Below are positions 34,813-42,804 of a stretch of DNA of 64,000 bases, one piece after another. The stretch covers positions 558,001 through 622,000 of the forward strand of contig NZ_CP147914.1 in NCBI RefSeq assembly GCF_039645565.1. The letters run 5' to 3'. Origin of the DNA: Sulfurimonas sp. HSL1-2. Lineage in GTDB: Bacteria; Campylobacterota; Campylobacteria; Campylobacterales; Sulfurimonadaceae. The notes under the pieces were generated by a model. It was not told the DNA's origin and ran no database searches. It saw nothing but the letters and a program-made list of their open reading frames with translations. The position numbers and the translations under genes were made by a program. Each line of letters begins with the position of its first letter. Within the stretch, counting starts at the first letter, position 1.

Positions 34813-35271
34813 ATGAACATAAAAAGAAATGCCTTTACGATGATAGAACTGATTTTTATCATCCTGATTCTGGGTGTTTTGGCTGCCATTGCGATTCCAA
34901 AGTTTGCTGCGACCAGAGATGATGCGAAAACATCTCGTATGGCTCACAATATTATGACCACCGCATTTGAAATTTCGACGTTTGTTGTCAGTAAGGCTAA
35001 CGTAGAAGCTGATTTTACGGTCATGTCCAATACAGCCAAACTCATGAATAATCTCGGGACAGTAACGCTTAGCAATTACAAGGCGGATTACAATTTCGGG
35101 AACGTCTCCCCCTGTGTGACGCTTGAAGTTCAAAATCCCAATGCACAGATTGTCTATCTTTCAATTGCCGTTCATCCCGCGGGTGGGGATGATATGTGTA
35201 CAGCCATGCAGGGGTTGATTGATGACGGCGTATTCCCAATCAAATTAAAGGGTAGTAGTGTCTCATATTAA
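34813..35271 (+). CDS. Type IV pilin-like protein 2
   Basis: The 152-aa protein has the prepilin signal MNIKRNA/FTMIELIFIILILG, with Ala at -1 and Glu at +5, then IPKFAATRDDAK. The globular part carries a two-Cys element, VSPCVTLEV to GGDDMCTAMQ, and the C-terminus SVSY, the same plan as pilin 4. It follows pilin 1 after 95 bp filled with inverted repeats, and overlaps pilin 3 by 14 nt. It is probably a minor or alternative subunit of a type IV pilus or type II secretion pseudopilus. Confidence 0.78.
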   Translation: MNIKRNAFTMIELIFIILILGVLAAIAIPKFAATRDDAKTSRMAHNIMTTAFEISTFVVSKANVEADFTVMSNTAKLMNNLGTVTLSNYKADYNFGNVSPCVTLEVQNPNAQIVYLSIAVHPAGGDDMCTAMQGLIDDGVFPIKLKGSSVSY

Positions 35272-35710
35272 AAAAAGAAGAGCTTTCACGCTTATTGAAT
35301 TGGTTTTCATCATTGTGGTACTGGGGATCCTGGCCTCCATTGCCATTCCGAAATTTTCAGCTACACGGGATGACGCGCATATTTCAAGTGCCCGTGCAAC
35401 GATCGGTGCAGTCCGGTCCGGTATCGTGTCGGTACGCCAAAAATATCTGCTCAGAGGCGTGAACAGTTATATCAACTCATTAAGCTGCGGAGGATCAGGG
35501 GTGCTCTTCGACGGGAACTGTACAGCAGGTACGGAAATTCTGATGTACCCGTTGACACCTTCGACAGCGAACGGACATTGGTCTCAGAGCGGAAGCGATT
35601 ATGTTTTCCATATCATGGATAAGAGTTGTACGTTTGCATACAATTCAGGTACTGGTACATTTGCTCTGAAAGCCTCACAGCCTTCAGAATGTGACCCGCT
35701 CGATTTCTAA
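35258..35710 (+). CDS. Type IV pilin-like protein 3
   Basis: The 150-aa protein has the prepilin signal MSHIKKRRA/FTLIELVFIIVVLG, Ala at -1 and Glu at +5, then IPKFSATRDDAHISSAR. The globular domain differs from the other three: the Cys are in LSCGGSGVLFDGNCTAG, DKSCTF and SECDPLDF, and the C-terminal VSY is absent. The start is GTG 35258, overlapping pilin 2 by 14 nt, so translation is likely coupled. The distinct C-terminal part suggests a different position in the fibre, for example a minor or tip pilin. Confidence 0.78.
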   Translation: MSHIKKRRAFTLIELVFIIVVLGILASIAIPKFSATRDDAHISSARATIGAVRSGIVSVRQKYLLRGVNSYINSLSCGGSGVLFDGNCTAGTEILMYPLTPSTANGHWSQSGSDYVFHIMDKSCTFAYNSGTGTFALKASQPSECDPLDF

Positions 35711-35721
35711 ACGGTATCCAC

Positions 35722-36171
35722 ATGTTACGCAGTGCATTTACGATGATCGAACTTATTTTCGTCATCGTTATACTCGGGATCCTGGCAGCCGTTGCCATTC
35801 CCAAACTGGCAGCAACGCGGGATGATGCCGAAGTAAGTGCAATCATGACAAAGATTGGACAGGCTGTAGGCGAAATCTCCAATTATGCCGTTTCACAGGG
35901 AAAAGTTGAGACCGACTTTTCTGTGATGTCAAATGCTATTGATAATCTTGTGATGCGGGGTGAAGCGACACTGGGAAATAAGAGTGCCGCCATTAAGGGC
36001 GGCAGTGTGGCAAATTGTGTCTCAATTCAGGTGGTAACGAACGGTTTGGACGAAAGCATGCAGATTCTCTTCGGTGCACCCGGAGGGGATGATAAGTGTG
36101 CTGCAATTCAGAATAACCTTCCGCTCCAGAATGAGACGATTGCACTTGTTGGGAACCGCGTAAGCTATTGA
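35722..36171 (+). CDS. Type IV pilin-like protein 4
   Basis: The 149-aa protein has the prepilin signal MLRSA/FTMIELIFVIVILG, Ala at -1 and Glu at +5, then IPKLAATRDDAE. The N-terminal half is nearly the same as in pilin 1. The globular part aligns with pilin 2 (VETDFSVMSN in both forms, a two-Cys GGDDKCAAIQ element) and the end is RVSY. It starts 11 bp after pilin 3. priA begins 54 bp later and probably has its own signals. Confidence 0.78.
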   Translation: MLRSAFTMIELIFVIVILGILAAVAIPKLAATRDDAEVSAIMTKIGQAVGEISNYAVSQGKVETDFSVMSNAIDNLVMRGEATLGNKSAAIKGGSVANCVSIQVVTNGLDESMQILFGAPGGDDKCAAIQNNLPLQNETIALVGNRVSY

Positions 36172-36225
36172 CGGGTCCCGGCACTATTCCTCGGCGCTAT
36201 ACAATGTACCCAATGGCAGGACCGA

Positions 36226-38064
36226 TTGTTTTTTTATAGAGTTGCTCTCTTTTCTTCGATATTAGAACCCCTTACATACGCATCTGAAATCAGTATAAAA
36301 ATCGGAACAGTTGTCAAAGTTCCCCTGCAGACAAAAACAGTTGCCGGTGTCGTCTGGGCTGAAGTGCATTCCCCCGAACATGATGTGAAAAATGTGATTG
36401 AATTCACGAACGAGACATTGATGCAAAAACAGCGAAAGTTCATTCAGTTCATCTCAGATTACTATTTTTGTAGTCTGGGAGAAGCTGCAGCGCTGTTTAC
36501 GCCATTTGAAAAAGGGAGAGAAGCGGGGAAAATATCCACAGAACATACCGAGATTATGCTTTCGCCAAAACAATCAGAAGCATTTGTATTTCTGTCAAAA
36601 TACCCGGTCGGTCTGCTTTTCGGTGATACAGGTTCCGGCAAGACAGAAATTTATATGAAGTATTTCGAGGAGAAGCTATCAAAGGGAAAACGATCACTCT
36701 TTTTAATGCCAGAAATATCCTTGACGCCGCAGATGCAGAAGCGGCTGGAGGCGCATTTTGGAGAGTCTGTGGTGATGTGGCATTCGAAGCTGACGAAGAA
36801 ACAGAAAGAGAAGGCGCTGGAGAAAATCCGCAGCGGTGAAGCGGGCATCATCGCCGGACCGCGGTCGGCACTGTTCCTTCCTATTGACGATCTGGGTCTG
36901 ATCGTTGTGGATGAAGAGCACGATGACAGTTACAAATCCTCTTCACGGCCGCGCTACCATGCACGGGATATGGCGATTTACTACGGCAAACTCCTTGATA
37001 TCCCAGTGGTGCTCGGCAGTGCTACCCCTTCACTGAGCTCCTATGTCAAATTCCCCCACTACAGGCTCAAAGGCGGGCACTTCCAGAGCGAACGAAGATT
37101 CGAATTTGAAGCACATGCGGAGGGGGTCACACCAAAGATCGAATCGGCGATCGAGGCGGTCGTGGCCCAGAATGAACAGGCGATGCTTTTCATCCCGACC
37201 CGGGCGAATTTCAAATATCTTATCTGCAGCAGCTGCGGCTATACCTACGAGTGCCCTTTCTGCAGTGTGGGGATGAGCGTGCACCGTTACCGGCGCCAGG
37301 TGCGCTGCCACTACTGTGGGTATGCAGAGGCGATCCCCCAGCACTGCCCCGAATGCAAAACGGGCGACCTCGTCAGTTCACGTCTGGGTACGGCGGAAGC
37401 GGTCGAATATTTTCATGAACAGCGTCCGCAGTGGCGCGTGGCGCAGTTTGACCGGGATAAGATCACGACGCAGAAAAAGCTCAAGGAGCTGCTGCATGCC
37501 TTCAACGAACACGAAATCGATCTGCTCGTCGGTACACAGATGCTCTCAAAGGGGCATGATTACCATGCCGTGACGCTGGCGGTCGTCCTGGGTCTGGACA
37601 ACCTGCTTAGCCTCAGTGATTACCGTGCGCGGGAACGCGCCCTATCACTGCTGCTGCAGATCGCAGGGCGCAGCGGCCGTAAAAAAGCGGCGCGCGTCAT
37701 CGTCCAGACCTTCAATGCCGAGTTTTTTTCCGCCTACGTCGACGGGTATGAGCGGTTCCTGGATGAGGAGAAGCTTTTCCGCGAAGGGATGTACCCACCC
37801 TATAAGAAACTCTGCCGTGTGCTCTTTGCCCACAAAAAAAGCGAAACGGCCGAAGCCGCGATGCGGCAGATGGAAACGGGACTCAGAGCATTTAAGAGTG
37901 TTGAGATCGTCGGTGCGGACAAAGCGCCGATCGAAAAGATCGCGGGGAAGTACCGCTACCAGATTCTGCTTCGTGCGGACAAAAGTACGGACCTTATCCG
38001 CGCGCTGAAAGCATCTAAGGTACCGCTGGCCGAAATCGACATGGACCCCATCGAGTTCGGGTAA
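36226..38064 (+). CDS. priA: Primosomal protein N' (PriA helicase)
   Basis: PriA restarts stalled replication forks. The 612-aa protein is short compared with the about 730 aa of E. coli, as usual in Campylobacterota. Walker A is FGDTGSGKTEIYM, the DEAH-like box is VVDEEHDDSYK, and the zinc-binding region holds four CxxC pairs (CSSCGYTYECPFC, CHYCG, CPEC). Helicase motif VI is LLLQIAGRSGRKKAARVI. The start is TTG 36226 (MFFYRVAL) with AGGA 4 nt upstream; no ATG gives a complete N-terminus. Composition returns to the core type within this gene. Confidence 0.93.
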   Translation: MFFYRVALFSSILEPLTYASEISIKIGTVVKVPLQTKTVAGVVWAEVHSPEHDVKNVIEFTNETLMQKQRKFIQFISDYYFCSLGEAAALFTPFEKGREAGKISTEHTEIMLSPKQSEAFVFLSKYPVGLLFGDTGSGKTEIYMKYFEEKLSKGKRSLFLMPEISLTPQMQKRLEAHFGESVVMWHSKLTKKQKEKALEKIRSGEAGIIAGPRSALFLPIDDLGLIVVDEEHDDSYKSSSRPRYHARDMAIYYGKLLDIPVVLGSATPSLSSYVKFPHYRLKGGHFQSERRFEFEAHAEGVTPKIESAIEAVVAQNEQAMLFIPTRANFKYLICSSCGYTYECPFCSVGMSVHRYRRQVRCHYCGYAEAIPQHCPECKTGDLVSSRLGTAEAVEYFHEQRPQWRVAQFDRDKITTQKKLKELLHAFNEHEIDLLVGTQMLSKGHDYHAVTLAVVLGLDNLLSLSDYRARERALSLLLQIAGRSGRKKAARVIVQTFNAEFFSAYVDGYERFLDEEKLFREGMYPPYKKLCRVLFAHKKSETAEAAMRQMETGLRAFKSVEIVGADKAPIEKIAGKYRYQILLRADKSTDLIRALKASKVPLAEIDMDPIEFG

Positions 38065-38112
38065 TATCGTTTCAAAAGCTCAAACTAACGCCCATCTGGC
38101 TAAAATCCCTCT

Positions 38113-39174
38113 ATGATTAAGCGCTATCCCACCAAACAGATCTATGTCGGAAACGTCCCCGTCGGCGGGGATGCGCCCATCTCTGTCCAGTCGATGACCT
38201 ACAGCCGTACCCGCGATGTTGAAGCGACGGTCGAGCAGATCAATCGCCTCCACTTCGCGGGATGTGACATCGTACGTGTCGCCGTCCCGGATATGGAAGA
38301 TGCCCTGGCGCTCAAAGCGATCAAGGAGCGGATCTCGCTGCCCCTTGTCGCCGATATCCACTTCAACTACAAACTGGCCCTCGTTGCGGCCGAAGTTGTC
38401 GACTGCATCCGCATCAACCCGGGCAATATCGGTGAGCAGAGCCGCGTGAAAGATGTCGTCAAGGCCTGCCAGGAGCGCAACATCCCGATCCGCATCGGTG
38501 TAAATGCCGGTAGCCTGGAGAAGCAGTTTGACACAAAATACGGCCAGACGGCGGAGGGAATGGTCGCCTCGGCAGAGTACAACATCAAATTCCTCGAGGA
38601 CCTCGGTTTTACGGACATCAAGGTCTCTCTCAAAGCTAGCGACGTACAGCGCACTGTTGATGCTTACCGGATGCTGCGCCCGAAGAATAACTATCCCTTC
38701 CACCTGGGCGTTACCGAAGCGGGGACGAAGTTCCATGCGACAGTGAAGAGCGCCATCGGTCTTGGTGCCCTGCTGCTCGACGGGATCGGTGACACGATGC
38801 GGGTCTCCATCACCGGCGAGCTCGAAGAGGAGATCAACGTCGGCCGTGCGATCCTCAAGGACTCCGGTGCGGCGGGCGAAGGGCTCAATATCATCTCCTG
38901 TCCGACCTGCGGCCGGATCGAGGCGGACCTAGTGAGCGCGGTGGACGAGATCGAGCGTAGGACCAAGCACATCAAGGCACCGCTCAATGTCTCCGTCATG
39001 GGCTGTGTCGTCAACGCCATCGGCGAAGCGCAGCACGCCGACGTCGCGATCGCCTACGGCAAGGGAAGTGGCCTGGTGATGGTCAAGGGCGAAGTCGTCG
39101 CACGTTTGGAGGAGAAGGATCTTGTGGATAAGTTCGTCGATGAAGTCGAGAAGATGGCGGAGGGGAATGAATAA
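38113..39174 (+). CDS. ispG: 4-hydroxy-3-methylbut-2-en-1-yl diphosphate synthase
   Basis: IspG (GcpE) is a 4Fe-4S enzyme of the MEP isoprenoid pathway that converts MEcPP to HMBPP. The 353-aa protein starts with [20 protein letters not shown] and includes [12 protein letters not shown] and RINPGNIG. The cluster ligands are in SCPTCGRIE and [12 protein letters not shown]. It is followed directly by dnaB, whose ATG overlaps the ispG stop by one base, so the two are co-translated. Confidence 0.95.
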   Translation: MIKRYPTKQIYVGNVPVGGDAPISVQSMTYSRTRDVEATVEQINRLHFAGCDIVRVAVPDMEDALALKAIKERISLPLVADIHFNYKLALVAAEVVDCIRINPGNIGEQSRVKDVVKACQERNIPIRIGVNAGSLEKQFDTKYGQTAEGMVASAEYNIKFLEDLGFTDIKVSLKASDVQRTVDAYRMLRPKNNYPFHLGVTEAGTKFHATVKSAIGLGALLLDGIGDTMRVSITGELEEEINVGRAILKDSGAAGEGLNIISCPTCGRIEADLVSAVDEIERRTKHIKAPLNVSVMGCVVNAIGEAQHADVAIAYGKGSGLVMVKGEVVARLEEKDLVDKFVDEVEKMAEGNE

Positions 39175-40616
39175 TGGAAGAGAAACTCTATAACCTCGCA
39201 TTTGAAAAAGCCGTTCTCAGTTCCATCATCTTCGAGCCTTCCCAGTTCGAGGAGCTCGAAGCGATCCTGAAGCCGGATGATTTCTACCTGCCGGCCCACA
39301 AGGATATCTACGGCGCTATTGTCTCTCTCACCCGACGTGACGAGCCGATTGACGAGGAGTTTATCCGCAAAGAGCTCAGCGCGAAGAAGAAGTTCGACGA
39401 GAACGTGATGCTCGAGATCCTCTCGGCCAACCCGATCTCGAATACGGCGGCCTATGTCAGGGAGCTGAAGGACAAATCGCTCAAACGCCACCTGCTGACC
39501 CTGACGACGGAGATAAAGAAGGTTGCGCTCGAAGAGGAGTGGCCCAGCAGCGACGTCGTCGACATGGTCGAGAAAAAGCTCTACGAGATCACCCAGGATT
39601 CGCAGACGAGCGACTTCAAAGATGCCGAGTCGGTGACGATCGATACGATGCGCTACATCGAAGAGATGAAGGCGCGCGGTAATTCCGTACTGGTCGGTGT
39701 CGATACGGGCTTTGCCGAACTCAACAAGATGACGACGGGTTTCGGCAAGGGGGACCTCGTCATCGTTGCGGCGCGCCCGGCAATGGGGAAGACCTCCTTT
39801 GCACTTAACATGGTGCAGAACCTGCTGCGAAAAGGGAAGGGCGTCGCTTTCTTCTCCCTAGAGATGCCGGCGGAGCAGCTGATGCTGCGTCTCCTCTCCG
39901 TCGATACCTCCGTCCCGCTGCAGAAACTGCGCGTCGGCGATATGAACGACGAGGAGTGGACCCGGCTGGGGCAGGCGGTCGAGCGGATGCAGTCGAGCAA
40001 GCTCTTCGTTGACGACCAGGGGTCGGTCAACATCAACCAGCTCCGCTCCCGCCTGCGCAAGCTTAAGGGGCAGCACCCCGAGATCGAGATGGCCGTCATC
40101 GACTACCTGCAGATCATGAGCGGTACGGGCACGCGGGACCGCCACCTTGAAGTCAGCGAGATGTCCCGGGGGCTGAAGATGCTTGCGCGTGAGCTGGAGA
40201 TGCCGATCGTCGCACTCTCCCAGCTCAACCGCGGCCTGGAGTCGCGCAACGACAAGCGCCCGATGCTCAGCGATATCCGCGAATCCGGTTCCATCGAGCA
40301 GGATGCCGACATCATCCTCTTCGTCTACCGCGACGACGTTTACCTCTACAAGGAGGAGAAAGAGCGTGAAAAGGCGGCGAAGGCGGAGGGCAAGGAGTTT
40401 ACACCCACCTACGTCGAGAAGGAGGAGGAAGAGGCCGAGATCATCATCGGCAAGCAGCGTAACGGCCCGACCGGGCACGTCAAGCTGCTCTTCCAGAAGC
40501 GGCTGACGCGCTTTATCGACATGCCGACCTACAACGCGACGGAGATCGTGTATGAGAATGTCGATACGTCGAGCGCCCAGATGGACGTCGGCACTGTTTC
40601 GATGCCGACGATCTGA
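39174..40616 (+). CDS. dnaB: Replicative DNA helicase DnaB
   Basis: DnaB is the hexameric 5'-3' fork helicase. The 480-aa protein has an N-terminal DnaB domain (LYNLAFEKAVLSSIIFEPSQ) and a RecA-like C-terminal domain with Walker A ARPAMGKTSFALNM and Walker B MAVIDYLQIM, followed by LSQLNRGLESR and SDIRESGSIEQDAD. There is no intein. An acidic insertion, EKEEEEAEIIIGKQRNGPTG, contains the family IxKxRNGPTG motif. It is coupled to ispG. The gene ends 38 bp before a large inverted repeat. Confidence 0.96.
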   Translation: MEEKLYNLAFEKAVLSSIIFEPSQFEELEAILKPDDFYLPAHKDIYGAIVSLTRRDEPIDEEFIRKELSAKKKFDENVMLEILSANPISNTAAYVRELKDKSLKRHLLTLTTEIKKVALEEEWPSSDVVDMVEKKLYEITQDSQTSDFKDAESVTIDTMRYIEEMKARGNSVLVGVDTGFAELNKMTTGFGKGDLVIVAARPAMGKTSFALNMVQNLLRKGKGVAFFSLEMPAEQLMLRLLSVDTSVPLQKLRVGDMNDEEWTRLGQAVERMQSSKLFVDDQGSVNINQLRSRLRKLKGQHPEIEMAVIDYLQIMSGTGTRDRHLEVSEMSRGLKMLARELEMPIVALSQLNRGLESRNDKRPMLSDIRESGSIEQDADIILFVYRDDVYLYKEEKEREKAAKAEGKEFTPTYVEKEEEEAEIIIGKQRNGPTGHVKLLFQKRLTRFIDMPTYNATEIVYENVDTSSAQMDVGTVSMPTI

Positions 40617-40653
40617 TCCACTGAAACCACCCCTTTCCCTTCAAAAAGATTTG

Positions 40654-40687
40654 ATAGAATAACTATAAACCAAAATAGTTATTCTAT
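40654..40687. repeat. Perfect 13-bp inverted repeat abutting the comEC start codon
   Basis: ATAGAATAACTAT (40654-40666) and ATAGTTATTCTAT (40675-40687) flank an eight-base spacer, AAACCAAA. The second arm ends at the base before the comEC ATG, and no Shine-Dalgarno sequence is visible. Being AT-rich it is a poor intrinsic terminator; an operator or a translation-blocking stem is more likely. Confidence 0.7.
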
Positions 40688-41953
40688 ATGAAACTTGAAC
40701 CGCCGCATCTGCTGGCTTCTAGACAGGAAGTCCTAGTGTTTCTTGGCCTCGTATTCCTTCTTTTTATTATTTCCCTATGGGGAGAGTACCACTCGTACCG
40801 GAAACTGACCCGTTATGACGATGCGGTAATTTCGGCAACCGTTGAGCAGCAGTATGAAAAACGCAAGCAGGGGAGTGCTTACCAGGTCCTGAAACTGCGC
40901 AGCGAGGCGGGCGCCCCCTTTTTTATCACGGTACCGACGGCCCTGCGGAACCTGCAGGGGTACGAGGTCCGTGTCTGGCTCAAAACGGACCGGTTGGATT
41001 TTTGGCACTATCTGGGCGGTTTTTTCGCCTACGGGGCCATCGACGCGGTAATGCCGCAGCGGCAGTGGAAGTTCCGGGCGGGGGAGTGGATTGCGGATCA
41101 GCACACCGAGCCACGGAGCGGTGCACTCTTCGCCGCCCTCTTTACGGCGACGCCGCTGCCGCCGGATCTGCGCAAAGCGCTGGCGCGTCTGGGGATCAGC
41201 CACTTGCTGGCGATCAGCGGTTTCCATCTGGGGCTGCTCAGCATCTTCCTGTTTGCGCTGCTGCGTTTGCCCTACCGCTATCTTCAGACGCACCTGTTCC
41301 CCTGGCGTAATGCCCGCCGGGACCTCTTTTATGCCGCTGCCGCCGTACTCTGGGGGTATGCCCTGTTTTTGCATTATCCCCCGTCGGTACTGCGTGCATT
41401 CGCGATGATGCTCGTCGGGTTTATCCTCTATGACCGCGGCCTCCGGCTTCTCTCCTTTCAGACCCTCGGCATCGCGGTTGTTCTGTTGATTGCTTTCTGG
41501 CCGCGCCTGCTCTTTTCCGCCGGCTTCTGGCTCTCGGTCGCAGGTGTCTTCTATATTTTCCTTTTTCTGCAGCGTTTCGCCGACCGGGGACGGCTTTTCA
41601 CTTTTGTGGGCATTCATTTGTGGGTCTATGCGATGATGCTGCCGATTGCGCTGGCTCTTTTCGGGACTTTTTCGATACTGCACCCGCTCTCCGTGCTTTG
41701 GACGATGGTGTTCATTCTCTTTTATCCGCTTGGGCTGCTGCTGCACGCTGTCGGAGCGGGGGGTATCCTCGACACCCTTGTCGTCTGGATACTGGAGCTT
41801 CCGGCGACGCCGGTCCGCATAGAGGTCGGAAGGTGGTTTTTGGCTGCCTGGGCAGGGCTAAGCCTGCTTGCGCTTCCATTCAAGACGGTCAAAATGCTCC
41901 TGCCCTTTCTGGCCGCGGCGGTATTTGTAGGCGCGGTCTATCAGGTAGCATAG
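40688..41953 (+). CDS. comEC: ComEC/Rec2-related competence protein (short form)
   Basis: The 421-aa polytopic inner-membrane protein has the ComEC core: a short N-terminal OB-like region, then GALFAALFTATPLPPDLRKAL and LGISHLLAISGFHLGLLSIF. The Competence domain signature is YPPSVLRAFAMMLVGFILYD. The C-terminal metallo-beta-lactamase domain of longer ComEC proteins is absent, as in Campylobacterota. It should form the DNA uptake channel. ATG 40688 lies directly after the 13-bp repeat; GTG 40736 with AGGA upstream is a less likely start. The 3' end overlaps the convergent YihY gene by 96 bp. Confidence 0.87.
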   Translation: MKLEPPHLLASRQEVLVFLGLVFLLFIISLWGEYHSYRKLTRYDDAVISATVEQQYEKRKQGSAYQVLKLRSEAGAPFFITVPTALRNLQGYEVRVWLKTDRLDFWHYLGGFFAYGAIDAVMPQRQWKFRAGEWIADQHTEPRSGALFAALFTATPLPPDLRKALARLGISHLLAISGFHLGLLSIFLFALLRLPYRYLQTHLFPWRNARRDLFYAAAAVLWGYALFLHYPPSVLRAFAMMLVGFILYDRGLRLLSFQTLGIAVVLLIAFWPRLLFSAGFWLSVAGVFYIFLFLQRFADRGRLFTFVGIHLWVYAMMLPIALALFGTFSILHPLSVLWTMVFILFYPLGLLLHAVGAGGILDTLVVWILELPATPVRIEVGRWFLAAWAGLSLLALPFKTVKMLLPFLAAAVFVGAVYQVA

Positions 41954-42739
41954 TTTGAGACCGTAGACGAAGATGATCCACGAGGTGTAGATCCAGATGA
42001 AGGTGAAGAGGACGATCGAGAAGGAGCCGTAGACGGTCGAATAGGTCTTGTTGTAGAAGATGTAGTAGACGAAGCCGTTCTTGGCCAGCGTCCAGACGGC
42101 GGCGATGATAAAGGAGGTGATAAAGACGGCCTTGGTGTCGACATTGGTGTTGGGCGAGATCTTGTAGATGATGAAGAAGAGCATCCAGATGATAAAGTAG
42201 GGGAAGATACTCACCAGGTTGAACCATGCCGTCGCCCCGTATTCTCCGAGCACGGCAGCGGCCCGGGTCGAGAGGTAGATGGAGAGGCCGAAGGCGATCG
42301 GGCTGAGCGTCACCAGGGTCCAGTAGGTCGTAATGGACTGCCAGATGGTACGGCGCTTGGTATGGAAGATCTTGTTGACGATGTACTCGTAGTTTTCGAA
42401 AAAGAGCATGGAGGCAACGACGATCATCAGGGAACCGACGACGCTGAGCTTGACGGCGTTGCTGAGAAACTCGTCGATATACTGGGAGATCTGTTCGGAC
42501 TGCACGGGCAGAAGGTTCTCGATGAGAAAGGTCTTCAGATCCGCGTAATACTCCTGGAAGCTCGGCATGGTGACCGCGATGGAGAGGATGATCATCAGCA
42601 GCGGGATGACGGTGAAGATCGTATAGAAACTGAGGCTCGAAGCATAGTAGGTCAGCTCCGAGTCAAGGAGCTGGTTCCAATAGTAGCGGGCGTGCCGCTT
42701 AAAGCGTTTCCAGGAGTAGCGGTGGATGTTCTCTTGCAT
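41858..42739 (-). CDS. YihY/BrkB-family membrane protein
   Basis: The 293-aa protein has six predicted helices. The N-terminal signature is LDSELTYYASSLSFYTIFTVIPLLMIIL, shared by the YihY/UPF0761 (formerly ribonuclease BN) family; GEYGATAWFN and FIWIYTSWIIFVYGLKL are in the second half. The molecular function of the family is not established; lipid or solute export has been suggested for relatives. The start ATG 42739 is preferred over GTG-type upstream starts. It is convergent with comEC, and the overlap is long (96 bp). Confidence 0.85.
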   Translation of the reverse strand: MQENIHRYSWKRFKRHARYYWNQLLDSELTYYASSLSFYTIFTVIPLLMIILSIAVTMPSFQEYYADLKTFLIENLLPVQSEQISQYIDEFLSNAVKLSVVGSLMIVVASMLFFENYEYIVNKIFHTKRRTIWQSITTYWTLVTLSPIAFGLSIYLSTRAAAVLGEYGATAWFNLVSIFPYFIIWMLFFIIYKISPNTNVDTKAVFITSFIIAAVWTLAKNGFVYYIFYNKTYSTVYGSFSIVLFTFIWIYTSWIIFVYGLKLCYLIDRAYKYRRGQKGQEHFDRLEWKRKQA

Positions 42740-42804
42740 ACGAAGATTGTAGCACAAAGCGCTTTACGGAAGCGGTGCACGGGGGGTGCACCGAGAGAGG
42801 CGGT

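Noticed and set aside
22017-36171. CRISPR array, toxin-antitoxin or phage-defence island
   Set aside because: The accessory block was read for direct repeats, nucleases, toxins and phage genes; none was found. All recognisable genes concern carbohydrates, membranes or pilins.
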